From assembly GCA_026710945.1 (NCBI GenBank), contig JAPOQA010000065.1:1-42470 (forward strand): DNA of 42,470 bases, read 5' to 3'. Every line of letters starts with the position of its first letter. Position 1 is the first letter of the stretch. The notes beneath the pieces are model-generated. The model was given only the letters and a program-made list of their open reading frames with translations. It ran no database searches and had not been told where the DNA came from. The translations under genes were made by a program, and so were the position numbers. Shown here one piece after another: positions 7,384 through 16,388 of this stretch. Source of the stretch: Chloroflexota bacterium (lineage in GTDB: Bacteria; Chloroflexota; UBA11872; VXOZ01).

Positions 7384-8364
7384 GTGACACCAATTCGCTG
7401 TGCTGTGCTCGGCACGGGGCATTCGCATGCGCTCGGCAAGCTGAATGTGCTGCGCAATTTTCCTGAGTGGGAACTCGTGGGCGTCTGCGAACCCGATGCC
7501 GCTTGGCGTCACCAGCGGCAGCAGGAGGCCGCCTGGCAGGGCCTGCCGTGGCTGGACGAGGCAGAAGTCTATGACGATCCCACCATTCAGATGGTCTGCG
7601 TCGAGAGCGAGGTGCCGCAGTTGCTGTCGCTCGGCGAAAAATCAATTGATGCCGGTAAGCACATCCACCTCGACAAGCCCGCCGGCACGGACCTCTCAGA
7701 GTGGAGAGCCATCCTCGACAAGGCCGAGCGGCAGGACCGCATCATTCAGATGGGCTATATGTTCCGCTACAATCCCGGCTTCGACCTGGTGCGGCAGGCG
7801 GTGCGCGAAGGCTGGCTGGGCGACGTGCACTACGTGCGCGGCGGCATCAACTCCGCGAGCGATTCCGCCACCCGGGAGCGGCTGTCGCACTATCCCGGCG
7901 GCATCATGCTGGAACTGGGGTGCCACCTGCTCGACATGATCACGCTCATCATGGGCCGGCCGGAGAAGGTCACGCCGATCCTGCGCCGGGACGGTCAGTT
8001 TGACGTCACAATGCAAGACAACACGGTTGCCGTGCTTGAGTACGGACAGGCGGTGGGCATCATCGAGAGCTCGCTGCTCGAGCAGGGCTCGCAGGACCGG
8101 CGGCACTTCGCCGTCTGCGGCAGTGAGGGCAGCATCGTCCTGACGCCATTGGAGCCGCCGGCGGGACGCCTCTTCCTCAATGAGCCGCGCGGCGGCTACG
8201 AGGCCGGCTGGCAGGACGTGCCCTTTGATAACATCCCCCGCTATGAGCGCGATCTCGTGGAGTTGGCCGCGTGCATCCGGGGTGAGATGGAATTTCCCTA
8301 CTCAAAAGAGCACGACTACATCACGCAGGAGACGGTCCTGCGCGCGTGCGGGGCGGCAGAGTGA
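7384..8364 (+). CDS. Gfo/Idh/MocA family oxidoreductase
   Basis: NAD(P)-dependent sugar or cyclitol dehydrogenase-type protein, 326 residues. The N-terminal Rossmann fold is clear (CAVLGTGHSHALGKL, VGVCEPDA). The EKP-like signature of the family is HLDKPAGTD, about residues 97-105. The C-terminal beta-sheet domain follows (GDVHYVRGGINSAS, GGIMLELGCHLLDMITLIMGRP with the active-site-type His in ELGCHLLD). GTG 7384 lies behind GAGGTGATGAG. The downstream deacetylase is in the same direction but 188 bases away with a repeat copy between, so cotranscription is uncertain. Substrate unknown. Confidence 0.85.
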   Translation: MTPIRCAVLGTGHSHALGKLNVLRNFPEWELVGVCEPDAAWRHQRQQEAAWQGLPWLDEAEVYDDPTIQMVCVESEVPQLLSLGEKSIDAGKHIHLDKPAGTDLSEWRAILDKAERQDRIIQMGYMFRYNPGFDLVRQAVREGWLGDVHYVRGGINSASDSATRERLSHYPGGIMLELGCHLLDMITLIMGRPEKVTPILRRDGQFDVTMQDNTVAVLEYGQAVGIIESSLLEQGSQDRRHFAVCGSEGSIVLTPLEPPAGRLFLNEPRGGYEAGWQDVPFDNIPRYERDLVELAACIRGEMEFPYSKEHDYITQETVLRACGAAE

Positions 8365-8449
8365 AGAGCGAAGTAGAGTTGCTCTCTTGACGGCCAAAGC
8401 CAATCTGACCGAAACGCCACAATCGACAGGTTGCACGAAGCCTGTGCCG

Positions 8450-8505
8450 AATCCCGTTCGCACTTCGACAGGGGCTTCGCGCAGCCCTCAGCACGAACAG
8501 GATTC
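8450..8505. repeat. TTCGACAGG..CAGCACGAAC dispersed repeat copy
   Basis: CACTTCGACAGGGGCTTCGCGCAGCCCTCAGCACGAAC is shared with 9871-9902, 10090-10122 and, more degenerate, 39317-39353. It sits between two co-directional genes. Confidence 0.7.
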
Positions 8506-8552
8506 TACATGCCTTCGAAATTCGTCTCATCCGCTCATAGAAGGAGTTTCCT

Positions 8553-9596
8553 GTGAACGACGCCCCGGACATCCACGTAGAAATCACCCCCTGGAAGTAC
8601 GACGCCCAGTTCGTCTATTCCATGACCTACGACGAAGGCACCATCGATGCCATTTGCAACTCGTTTCCCATCCATGAAGAGCACGACATTCCGGGACACG
8701 TCTGCACCGTGAGCGGGCACCTGGGCCAGCAACGCTTAGAACGCGGCACCTCGATGCGCGAGGTCTTCTACATGAACCCGGAACAGTTGCGTTTCCTCAT
8801 AAACAAGGGGTGGACGATCAGCAGCCACTCTCACACCCACGTGCCCACCGACCAGGACGGCATCGACCTTGACCTGGAAGTGCGCCTGAGCAAGTGGGAA
8901 CTTGAGAAGGCGACCGGCGCACCCGTGCGGCTCTTTGCCTACTGGGGCAACCTGCGCATCGCCGACAAGATCCTGCCTGTGGCGCAGGCAGCGGGCTACC
9001 AAGGTATGCTCAGCATCGGCTACCCGTGGAATACGTCCGAGTACGATGTATGGGACATCATGCGCGCCACCATCGGACGCGATCTGGAAGGGTGGCTCCA
9101 AGAGCCGTCGGCCTCGCTCTACCGCCACACACGCGACGCCTTCCCGGGCGAGCTCAGGAAGGAAACAACGCGCGGCCACTGGCTGGTGGACATTTCGCAC
9201 ATCGTGGTGGACCGCTTGCCCGCGGCCAACGGCCCCGGCCTCTGGAACCGCTGCATGACACCGGCCATCCTGGATGCGCGTTTGCGTGAGGTGCGGGCCC
9301 TGTGGGGCAACGAGCTCTGGGCCACAGTGCCGGAAGAGGTCGTGGAGTATACGCTTCTGCGCCGGGCTTCTTCGGTGGCGGTAACGGCAAATGGCTCCGA
9401 CCGCGCCACCTGCACCGTCAGCCTGAACGGCCTTCGCGACGACGTCACCGCCCGCGAATTGACCTTTCGCGCAGAGACGCCGTGGCGCAATGCGACCGTC
9501 AACGACGGCGCAGTTGGGTCGCAGATGAAAGACGGCACGCTGACCTGGACCGCAACGGTCGCGGATGGCACGGAGTTTGTGCTCAGCGCGAGCTAG
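8553..9596 (+). CDS. Polysaccharide deacetylase family protein
   Basis: Carbohydrate esterase family 4 (NodB-like) protein, 347 residues. The metal-site motifs are YSMTYDEG (residues ~27-34, equivalent to TFDDG) and SSHSHTHVP (residues ~90-98, the HxxxH pair). No signal peptide is visible, which suggests a cytoplasmic or unconventional role. After the ~270-residue catalytic part, a C-terminal ~80 residues (VAVTANGSDRATCTVSLNG.., LTWTATVADGTEFVLSAS) look like a small beta-sandwich. GTG 8553 has AAGGAG 6 bases upstream, a strong ribosome site. Together with the upstream oxidoreductase it may act in catabolism of a modified sugar; that is inference from context. Confidence 0.82.
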   Translation: MNDAPDIHVEITPWKYDAQFVYSMTYDEGTIDAICNSFPIHEEHDIPGHVCTVSGHLGQQRLERGTSMREVFYMNPEQLRFLINKGWTISSHSHTHVPTDQDGIDLDLEVRLSKWELEKATGAPVRLFAYWGNLRIADKILPVAQAAGYQGMLSIGYPWNTSEYDVWDIMRATIGRDLEGWLQEPSASLYRHTRDAFPGELRKETTRGHWLVDISHIVVDRLPAANGPGLWNRCMTPAILDARLREVRALWGNELWATVPEEVVEYTLLRRASSVAVTANGSDRATCTVSLNGLRDDVTARELTFRAETPWRNATVNDGAVGSQMKDGTLTWTATVADGTEFVLSAS

Positions 9597-9649
9597 GCTA
9601 TGCCCAATTGCATGAGAAGCAGCCAACCATTCCAATAGTCAAGGTTTGC

Positions 9650-10195
9650 GATTTTTCCGTCATTCCCGCTTTCGCGGGAATCCATCTGTATTTGTATCGC
9701 GCGACAGGTGAGGCATCCGGAGCGGGGGACAAGCCCCCGCGCTACAAAGACTCAGCAAGTGGCATTGAGGATTTTTCAGTTCTTGGCAGATTCCGTTCGC
9801 CCTGAGCAGCGTCGAAGGGTGAAAGGCATTTGGGCGTACGGCGAACCACGTTACTCCCCGTACGTTATTCTACAGGAGCTTCGCGCAGCCCTCAGCACGA
9901 ACGGGGAGAGCTGTGCTTCTTTGGTCTCGAACATCGCCAAGGCGGGGGACAAGCCCCCGCGCTACGCAGTCTCAGCAGGTGTCACTGAGTATTTTTCAGT
10001 TCTTGGCAGATTCCGTTCGCCCTGAGCAGCGTCGAAGGGTGAACGGCGATTGGAGCGTGCAGCCAACCACGTTACTCCCCGTACGTTATTCGACAGGGGC
10101 TTCGCGCAGCCCTCAGCACGAACGGAGAGAGCTGTGCTTATCTGGTCTCGAACATCGCCAAGGCGGGGGACAAGCCCCCGCGCTACAAGGAATGC
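9650..10195. repeat. Repeat block with two tandem ~220-bp units
   Basis: No gene is supported between 9597 and 10273. GCGGGGGACAAGCCCCCGC hairpins start at 9722, 9942 and 10163. The ~220 bases between successive hairpins are near-identical units containing TTTTTCAGTTCTTGGCAGAT, CGCCCTGAGCAGCGTCGAAG, CACGTTACTCCCCGTACGTT and the CTTCGCGCAGCCCTCAGCAC repeat. A separate small palindrome, CCCGCTTTCGCGGG, lies at 9664-9677 and resembles 41853-41866. Confidence 0.9.
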
Positions 10196-10273
10196 TCAGC
10201 ACGAACGATATGGAGACCACCGGAGAGGAAACAACCGGTGGGTATAAGAGCCCTTTCGAGTGAAAGCGAACGC

Positions 10274-11515
10274 TCACACTCGCTCTGCCGCTCTCTTCGG
10301 ACTAAATGCCAGTTGCACCTTCGCCACGGCGTCCACGATCTGCTGCATGTCCTTCTCGTCCGCCAGCAGCACACTCTGCGGCAGCCAGACGCCTTCCGCG
10401 TGAGCGATACGGTCGGTATTGGGCAGGGGGCGGTCCAGCGGATTTTCTGTACGCCCGAGTTTCCCTAGAATGTCACGCACCGAATTCTTGACGGCGTTTT
10501 GCTCGTGGCAGGGCCAGTCGTAGCCGGGCGAACAGGGAATGCCTTCCGCGCTCAGCGCCTTGATAAAGTCGGCGCGGTCGTTGCCGCCAAAGTCCGCTTT
10601 TTCGTACCGCAGCATGTAGAGGTGGTGGGCGTGGCCGGTTACTTCTGCCGGACGGTGCTGCGGCGTGATGCCGGGAATCTCCGCCAGGTGGGTGTCCAGG
10701 TAGCGGGCATTGGCTTCTCGTGTTGCCATCTGCTCGGGCACGCGGGTGAGTTGCGCCCGCAGCAGCGCGCCATGAAACTCGCTCAGGCGGTAGTTCCAGC
10801 CCAGCCGCTCGTGCTGGTACCAGGCCCCTTCCCGGAGGCGGCCGACGTTCATCACCGACCACGTCAGCTCGGCCAACTCCTGGTCGTTGGTGCAAATCGC
10901 CCCGCCTTCACCGGCGTTGAGATTCTTGCTCGACTGAAAGCTGAAGCTGCCGAGGTCGCCGACGCCGCCCACCCCCTGGTCGCGCCAGGACGCGCCGTGA
11001 GCCTGGGCTGCGTCTTCCAGCACGCGCAGGTTGTGCTTGCGAGCCACCGCCAGAATGCCGTCCATGTCGGGCGGCTGACCAGCGATGTGAACAGGGATGA
11101 TCGCCTTCGTGCGGGGCGTAATGGCAGCCTCGACCGAAGCGGGATCGAGCTCGAACGTGTCGGGGTCGATGTCGGCAAAGACGGGAATCGCGCCCAGGAA
11201 GAGCGGCGCGGCAGGCGTGGCGACAAAGGTATACGACGGACAAATCACCTCGTCGCCGAATTCCACGTCCAACACCCGCAGGCCGAGCTCCAGGGCGCAC
11301 GTGCCGTTGACCAAGGCAATGCAGTACTTGGTACCTTGAAAGGCGGCGAACTCCTCTTCAAACTCCACAACCTGCGAACCGGCATTGCGTCCCCACACAC
11401 CGGATCGCAACGCCTCCAGCATTGCTTTTTCATCCACGCCGTCCCAGACCGGCCAGGTAGGAAACGGCGCCGTGCGCACCGGCGTACCGCCGTCGCGAGC
11501 GAGTTTCACAGTCAT
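10274..11515 (-). CDS. DegT/DnrJ/EryC1/StrS family aminotransferase
   Basis: PLP-dependent sugar or cyclitol aminotransferase, 413 residues. The PLP lysine is K197 in SFQSSKNLNAGEGGA. Other signatures are the VNGTCALELGLRVL phosphate-site loop (about 69-82), PSYTFVATPAAPLFLGAIPVFADID, and VLEDAAQAHGA (about 165-174) holding the PLP-pyridine aspartate. The family builds aminodeoxysugars, AHBA or aminocyclitols (family knowledge). The isolated setting does not choose among these. ATG 11515 has GGGAG 10 bases upstream. Located between a repeat block and a perfect 20-bp palindrome. Confidence 0.87.
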   Translation of the reverse strand: MTVKLARDGGTPVRTAPFPTWPVWDGVDEKAMLEALRSGVWGRNAGSQVVEFEEEFAAFQGTKYCIALVNGTCALELGLRVLDVEFGDEVICPSYTFVATPAAPLFLGAIPVFADIDPDTFELDPASVEAAITPRTKAIIPVHIAGQPPDMDGILAVARKHNLRVLEDAAQAHGASWRDQGVGGVGDLGSFSFQSSKNLNAGEGGAICTNDQELAELTWSVMNVGRLREGAWYQHERLGWNYRLSEFHGALLRAQLTRVPEQMATREANARYLDTHLAEIPGITPQHRPAEVTGHAHHLYMLRYEKADFGGNDRADFIKALSAEGIPCSPGYDWPCHEQNAVKNSVRDILGKLGRTENPLDRPLPNTDRIAHAEGVWLPQSVLLADEKDMQQIVDAVAKVQLAFSPKRAAERV

Positions 11516-11603
11516 AAGCTAATGCTCCCATACTCCATTGAGAATCTCTTTGGCCGCGCTTTGTCTCCTGCCGCGTTGAAAGCCGCTGGCGCTTCCGGCG
11601 TAG

Positions 11604-11623
11604 GGGCACGACATGTCGTGCCC
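11604..11623. repeat. Perfect 20-bp palindrome
   Basis: GGGCACGACATGTCGTGCCC is fully self-complementary. It lies 89 bases upstream of the aminotransferase start and beyond the rsmI stop. It could be an operator or a REP-like unit; no second copy was noticed in the window. Confidence 0.7.
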
Positions 11624-11743
11624 TCTACACTACAGGATCACTTTCAACGTGCGTGTTGACGCTGTCGTTGAGTGGCATCTTTTTGGCAGGATGCCGGAGC
11701 TACCCAACTCCCTCGAAGTGCGCCACTCTGAATTATACGCTGC

Positions 11744-12424
11744 TCAGCGCACACCCTTGCCTTGCACCACGAGCGTGAACTCCCCGCGCGGCTCTTTCTC
11801 CGCAAAGTGCGCCAGCATCTCTGCTAACGTCCCGCGCAGGACCTCTTCATGTAGTTTGGTGAGTTCCCGCGCCACCATGATTTCCCGATCGCCCAGGCAC
11901 TCTTGGCACGTCTTCAGGTCCTCCACCAGCCGGTAGGGCGAGGCATAGATCACGAGCGTGAACGGCAAGTCTGCCACGCTTGCCAAGAGTCGCTTGCGCC
12001 GTGACGGCCGTCCCGGCAAGAAACCCAAGAAGCAGAACATGCTCCCCGCAAACCCGGCGATGGACACGGCAGCAGCGGCTGCAGTTGGTCCCGGCACCGG
12101 AATAACCGGAATGTCGTCTTCCACGGCAGCCGCGATGAGGGGCTGCCCGGGGTCGGCGATGCCGGGTGTGCCGGCGTCCGTGACCAAGGCAACCTGCTTG
12201 CCTTCTTCCAGGGTGCGGAGAATGCGCTCCAGGCGGCCGGTCCCGCTGTGAGCGTGAAAACTGGTGAGCGGCGTGTGAATGTCCAGGTGCGCGAGCAGCT
12301 TGCGGGTGTGGCGCGTGTCCTCGGCGGCGATCACGTCTACCTCCCGCAGGATGCGCACGGCCCGCAGGGTAATGTCTTCCAGGTTGCCGATGGGTGTGGC
12401 TACCACGTAGAGCAGGCCGGGCAT
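11744..12424 (-). CDS. rsmI: 16S rRNA (cytidine(1402)-2'-O)-methyltransferase
   Basis: SAM-dependent tetrapyrrole-methylase-fold enzyme that 2'-O-methylates C1402 in the 16S rRNA decoding centre. Signature segments: LLYVVATPIGNLEDITLRA (residues 4-22), IAAEDTRHTRKLL, LVTDAGTPGIADPG, VPGPTAAAAAVSIAG, FLGFLPGR and YASPYRLVEDL. It ends near GEFTLVVQG at 226 residues. Typical RsmI proteins are about 270-290 residues with a C-terminal helix-turn-helix-like extension, so that extension is missing here. The stop is clean, followed by intergenic sequence, so this looks like a natural short form. Start ATG 12424 keeps the conserved N-terminus. Confidence 0.92.
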   Translation of the reverse strand: MPGLLYVVATPIGNLEDITLRAVRILREVDVIAAEDTRHTRKLLAHLDIHTPLTSFHAHSGTGRLERILRTLEEGKQVALVTDAGTPGIADPGQPLIAAAVEDDIPVIPVPGPTAAAAAVSIAGFAGSMFCFLGFLPGRPSRRKRLLASVADLPFTLVIYASPYRLVEDLKTCQECLGDREIMVARELTKLHEEVLRGTLAEMLAHFAEKEPRGEFTLVVQGKGVR

Positions 12425-12479
12425 CGGTTGTCATTACGCCTTTCTAAGAACCGTCATGTTGACGAGACTTGTCCGAACG

Positions 12480-13150
12480 AACAAAGCACACCCCCGTCCT
12501 GACCTTCGCCCTCGGGGAGACCCTTGTAAGACCAAAGCCGCAGCGAGACAGTCCCCTCTCTCTTGACGGAGAACTTTGCGTTAATCCGGCCGGGGGCGCA
12601 AGACTTGCTCCCTCTCCACGGGGAGAGGGCCGGAGTGAGGCGTCTTACCTGCTTTGCAAACCGTAAAACTTGCACAGTCAAGCATATTACAACCAGTCCG
12701 GTCAAGAAGTTGCTCGTGCTCAGAGCAATTTCACCCTCACCCCCGTATCGTGTCGATACGCTGTATCGAGTACGGAGCAGGCTCTAACCCTCTCCCTTGA
12801 CGGAGACCCTTGCGAAACCTACGCGGAAGAGAGAGCGTTCCCTCTCCCTCGACGGGAGAGGGCTAGGGTGAGGGTGAATTTCTTGAAATCTCAAAGCACA
12901 CACACCGATTCTGCACTGAAACATCTTGAAACTGCACGGCGTAAAGGGCCATTGTAACAAAAAGACCCCCTCACCCCAACCCTCTCCCCCAGGAGAGGGA
13001 GTGCCTCGCTTGAAAGTGGAGTTATGCATAGGTCTCCTTGACGGGAGAGGGGACAATCTCCCTTCCACATGGGTTTTGCAGAGGTCTCCTCGAGGGAGAG
13101 GGAGTTTGACGCGTTACCCCCTGATCTCGTCAAAGGTCTCCCTCTGACGA
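12480..13150. repeat. Large palindromic repeat block (MITE-like element, copy B and fragments)
   Basis: No gene is seen between rsmI and nadE. At least five CCCTCTCC..GAGAGGG hairpins are present. Bases ~12797-13018, read on the minus strand, repeat the element at 5708-5972 end to end. A 39-base insert (12743-12781, CCGTATCGTGTCGATACGCT..) is the same sequence that interrupts copy A. Bases 12574-12605 (GCGTTAATCCGGCCGGGGGC..) resemble 19831-19856. On the minus strand the hairpin at 12969-12999 is followed by GTCTTTTTG and may terminate transcription. Confidence 0.85.
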
Positions 13151-13163
13151 GTTTGCAGCAGCT

Positions 13164-14024
13164 TTAGCGTCCCCAGTCGCGGGGATAGCGGAAGTCGCGC
13201 TCGATGGTGCGCTGGGAGAGCTTGGCGATGATGGGCGGACGCCGCTTGTACTGCATGCTCTGCACGACGCGCACTACCTCCTCGACGAATTCCCTTGCGA
13301 ACCCAGCGGCAATCAATTCTTCAGGACGATAGCGCTCGTCCACCAGCAGGTAAAGCAGGTGGTCGACATCTTCGTACGCGAATCCTAGTTCGCTTTCGTC
13401 CGACTGACCCGGCCACAGGTCGGCGCTTGGTGGTTTTTCTATAATTGCTGCCGGAATCTTCAAATGGCGGGAGAGTTGCCGCACCTGGGTCTTATAAAGA
13501 TCGCCAATCGGGTTCACGGCACTTGCCATGTCGCCGTGCAGGGTGCTGTAGCCCAAGAGCAGTTCCGTCTTGTTACTCGTACCCAGCGGCAAACTGCCGA
13601 ATTCAACAGAGTGGTCGTAGAGGACTATCATGCGCGCACGCGCCATCACGTTGCCGCGCCGCTTCACGTCCATGTCGCGAAACTCGGCGAAGTAGGGGTC
13701 CACCAGCGAGGTAATCTCGATGAGCTTTGAGGGTATGCCCAATGCGCCAACCACCGCTTCAGCGTCGCTGCGGCTGTCGGGGTTCGATTCCCGATACGGC
13801 AGCAAGAGGGCCAGCACGTTTTCCGGGCCCAGGGCACCCGCCGCCAGGTAAGCTGAGAGCGCGGAGTCAATGCCGCCGGAGAGATTCAGCACCGCCCGGG
13901 TAAAGCCGAATTTATGCACTTCATTGCGAATGAAGCTGTGCAGGATCTGCTCGGTGAGCGGCAGATTGAGGTCCAACGCACTGCGCGCTTTGGCGACGAG
14001 GTCTGTCTTTGCCTCACTCGTCAT
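13164..14024 (-). CDS. nadE: NAD(+) synthase, synthetase subunit
   Basis: Adenylates and amidates nicotinic acid adenine dinucleotide to NAD. The N-type ATP pyrophosphatase P-loop is [15 protein letters not shown] (SGGIDS at residues 49-54). Further motifs: [55 protein letters not shown] and [14 protein letters not shown]. At 286 residues it is the length of a synthetase-only enzyme. Its ATG overlaps the TGA of the upstream nitrilase gene (ATGA at 14021-14024), implying translational coupling. That gene probably supplies glutaminase activity, so the pair would act as a split glutamine-dependent NAD synthetase. Confidence 0.92.
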   Translation of the reverse strand: MTSEAKTDLVAKARSALDLNLPLTEQILHSFIRNEVHKFGFTRAVLNLSGGIDSALSAYLAAGALGPENVLALLLPYRESNPDSRSDAEAVVGALGIPSKLIEITSLVDPYFAEFRDMDVKRRGNVMARARMIVLYDHSVEFGSLPLGTSNKTELLLGYSTLHGDMASAVNPIGDLYKTQVRQLSRHLKIPAAIIEKPPSADLWPGQSDESELGFAYEDVDHLLYLLVDERYRPEELIAAGFAREFVEEVVRVVQSMQYKRRPPIIAKLSQRTIERDFRYPRDWGR

Positions 14025-14905
14025 GCGTACCGCTCGCGATAGATGCGGCGCAATTCACGATAGGTCAGGTCCAGCCGCTCGTCGCGCAGCAGCGGCAGCA
14101 GCGACCGCTGGCGGCGCATCGCCTCCGCAGAGACTTCAGCGGTGACAAACGCCTCTTCGAAGTACGGCGCGCGCACGAGCACCGTGCCGTCCGGGCCGAC
14201 GACTTCCGATCCGCCCCAAAAGTTGACCCCATCCTCATAGCCGACGCGGTTGCAATACACCACGTAACTTGTAAACATGCGCGCGTAGAGATTGTTGAGA
14301 TTGTGCCAGGTCTGCGCGCTGCGCAGGTCCTGCGACTCACCGGACACGCCGCGTCCGGGACCGCTGGAGATGCCGAGAATGAGGTCGGCGCCATCGGCGT
14401 GGACGATGCTCACGGCCGACGGGTGCCAGAAGTCTTCACAGATCAGGGCGCCGAGGCGGCCGAAGCGTGTGTCGAAAGCGCGTAGGTGCTCGCCGGCCGC
14501 CAGATAGCGTCCTTCATCGAACATGCCGTAGGTCGCGAGGTACACCTTGCGGTGCAGGTGGCGCACCCGGCCGGCCTCCAGGTACACGCCGCTATTGTAG
14601 AAGCGCTGATCGGCGGATTCCTCCACCATGCCGAACAGAATGCTCATGCGGTCGCTGGCGGCAATGAGCGGCGCCAACAGCGGATCATCCAGCCGGCACG
14701 CCGTTTCCGTCACGAGGTCTTCTAAGAAGTAGCCGTGAAGGGAGAGTTCCGGGAATAGCAACACATCCACTGCCTGCGCCTCCGCCTCAGCAACCACGTC
14801 CAAGTGCTTCTGGATATTGCGCGTGACGTCACCCAGGTGCGGGTTCATCTGCGCAAGGCCGATGCGGAATGACTGCAATGGAGTATTGGTTCGTTCGGGA
14901 AGCAC
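14021..14905 (-). CDS. Nitrilase-family glutaminase partner of NadE
   Basis: Carbon-nitrogen hydrolase, 294 residues, with the complete Glu-Lys-Cys triad: E53 in [12 protein letters not shown]120 in [19 protein letters not shown] and C156 in [12 protein letters not shown]. In many bacteria this domain is the N-terminal half of glutamine-dependent NAD synthetase and delivers ammonia to the synthetase domain (family knowledge). Here it is a separate gene joined to nadE by a 4-base overlap. GTG 14905 follows AGGTGAGG at a good spacing. A standalone amidase function is possible, but the coupling with nadE argues for the glutaminase role. A TACAAT-like minus-strand -10 is seen at 14966-14971. Confidence 0.85.
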   Translation of the reverse strand: MLPERTNTPLQSFRIGLAQMNPHLGDVTRNIQKHLDVVAEAEAQAVDVLLFPELSLHGYFLEDLVTETACRLDDPLLAPLIAASDRMSILFGMVEESADQRFYNSGVYLEAGRVRHLHRKVYLATYGMFDEGRYLAAGEHLRAFDTRFGRLGALICEDFWHPSAVSIVHADGADLILGISSGPGRGVSGESQDLRSAQTWHNLNNLYARMFTSYVVYCNRVGYEDGVNFWGGSEVVGPDGTVLVRAPYFEEAFVTAEVSAEAMRRQRSLLPLLRDERLDLTYRELRRIYRERYA

Positions 14906-15166
14906 GTGGGGGCCTCACCTCTTTGACCTCTGGCTCATGCGGAAAGTGTGCTCGGAATCACAATCATTGTAACGGTCTGCAAGTGTTGGGGCTAGTTCGG
15001 GTCGGCGCGTCGTACCTGCGGAGTGGGTCTCCATTCAACGAACTTCCCGTGTTGGAGGCAGCTTGTTCGAGGAATAGTGCAAGGGAGGGCGCAAAATGTG
15101 TAAGATACATGACATCGAATGACAGACGGCAAGAGTACGGTAGTCCGGCAGGAGGTCAAGCAGCGC

Positions 15167-16201
15167 ATGGCTGAGAGGTTTCGAGTAGGCATTGTCGGTC
15201 TGGGACGCGTAGCCAGCACCATTCAGGATGAGGTGACCGGCTATGCGGGACGCATGCTGCTGCCCTACTCCCACACGCATGCCTATGCTGCCGTGCCCCA
15301 GACACACGTCTGCGCCGTGGCTGACATCGATACGCAAAAGACTGCGGCCTATGTGGAGCAATGGCAGCCCGTATTCGGCGACATTGCAGCCTATGCATCC
15401 TATGATGAGATGCTGCAGAACGAAAACCTTGACATCGTAAGCGTCTGCACCCACGCGCCGCTGCATGCGCCGGTGACGCAAGCGGCGGCCCGGGCAGGTG
15501 CTAAGGCAGTCTTCTGCGAGAAGGCCATCGCAACGAGCCTCGCTGAAGCCGATGCGATGATTGGCGCCTGCGATGAGCACAACGTAAAGCTCGTGGTCAA
15601 CCATACGCGGCGGTGGGACCCCTACTACGAAACGGCGCTTGCACTCATTCAAGACGGCCGGATCGGCAATGTGCGCACGATCTCGGCGCACTTTGCCGGT
15701 GAGCTCGTACATACGGGCATCCATTGGCTCGACGCGATGCTGACCTTCAGTCAGAGTACGCCAGCCTGGGTGACGGGCGGTCTCGCTTCCGGTGCCGACA
15801 TAGCACTGGATGCCGGTGGCACTGCCTATGTGGGCTTCCACAACGGCGTGATGGGCTTTATCGACGGCCAGAGCGGTCCGATTTTCGAGATAGACGTGAT
15901 CGGCACGGCCGGCCGCCTGCGCCTCAGCAACAGCGATGCGGAGTTCTTTACGTTCGATTCTGCGACGCGCACGATGGTAAAGCGGCCGTTTCCCCTAGTT
16001 ACATACCCACGCAGCGGTATGCAAGGAGCCGTGGAAGATATCGTCCAATGCATCGAGCACGATCGTCCCAGCCGCTCCGACGGCCGGGCCGGACGCGCCG
16101 CGCTCGAACTCGCACTCGCCGTATACGCTTCGCACGCTTCCAATGGCGCACGGGTCCAACTGCCGTTGGCGGAACGGGACAGGACTGTGCTCTCTCGCTG
16201 A
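15167..16201 (+). CDS. Gfo/Idh/MocA family oxidoreductase
   Basis: NAD(P)-dependent oxidoreductase, 344 residues. The Rossmann fold starts at FRVGIVGLGRVASTIQDEV, with VCAVADID following. The family Glu-Lys signature is AVFCEKAIATSLAEAD, and VVNHTRRWDPYYETA lies before the C-terminal domain (VRTISAHFAGELVHTGIHWLDAMLTF, with the catalytic-type His in GIHWLD). ATG 15167 is chosen because AGGAGG lies 10 bases upstream; the frame is also open back to 15119. It precedes the class III aminotransferase by 187 bases. Substrate unknown; only distantly like the gene at 7384. Confidence 0.85.
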   Translation: MAERFRVGIVGLGRVASTIQDEVTGYAGRMLLPYSHTHAYAAVPQTHVCAVADIDTQKTAAYVEQWQPVFGDIAAYASYDEMLQNENLDIVSVCTHAPLHAPVTQAAARAGAKAVFCEKAIATSLAEADAMIGACDEHNVKLVVNHTRRWDPYYETALALIQDGRIGNVRTISAHFAGELVHTGIHWLDAMLTFSQSTPAWVTGGLASGADIALDAGGTAYVGFHNGVMGFIDGQSGPIFEIDVIGTAGRLRLSNSDAEFFTFDSATRTMVKRPFPLVTYPRSGMQGAVEDIVQCIEHDRPSRSDGRAGRAALELALAVYASHASNGARVQLPLAERDRTVLSR

Positions 16202-16388
16202 TGCGCCGGAGCAGGTCTTGGACCCGCAACCCTCATCTCAATTGCCCTCAGCCCACAGCCCCGGACTTTGCCAATGTGCAGCGGTACTTTCCGCTATTAT
16301 GGTGCTAGTTGGCGCAGAAAAAATCCGAAGACAACGACGCCCGATGAGAGCTTAACAACGGATATTCGGAGCTAAAAAGGATTTTGCA

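Noticed and set aside
9708-10263. Proteins of about 105-116 residues with ISQFLADSVRPEQRRRV-like text
   Set aside because: They are translated copies of the 220-bp tandem repeat, without ribosome sites or conserved function.
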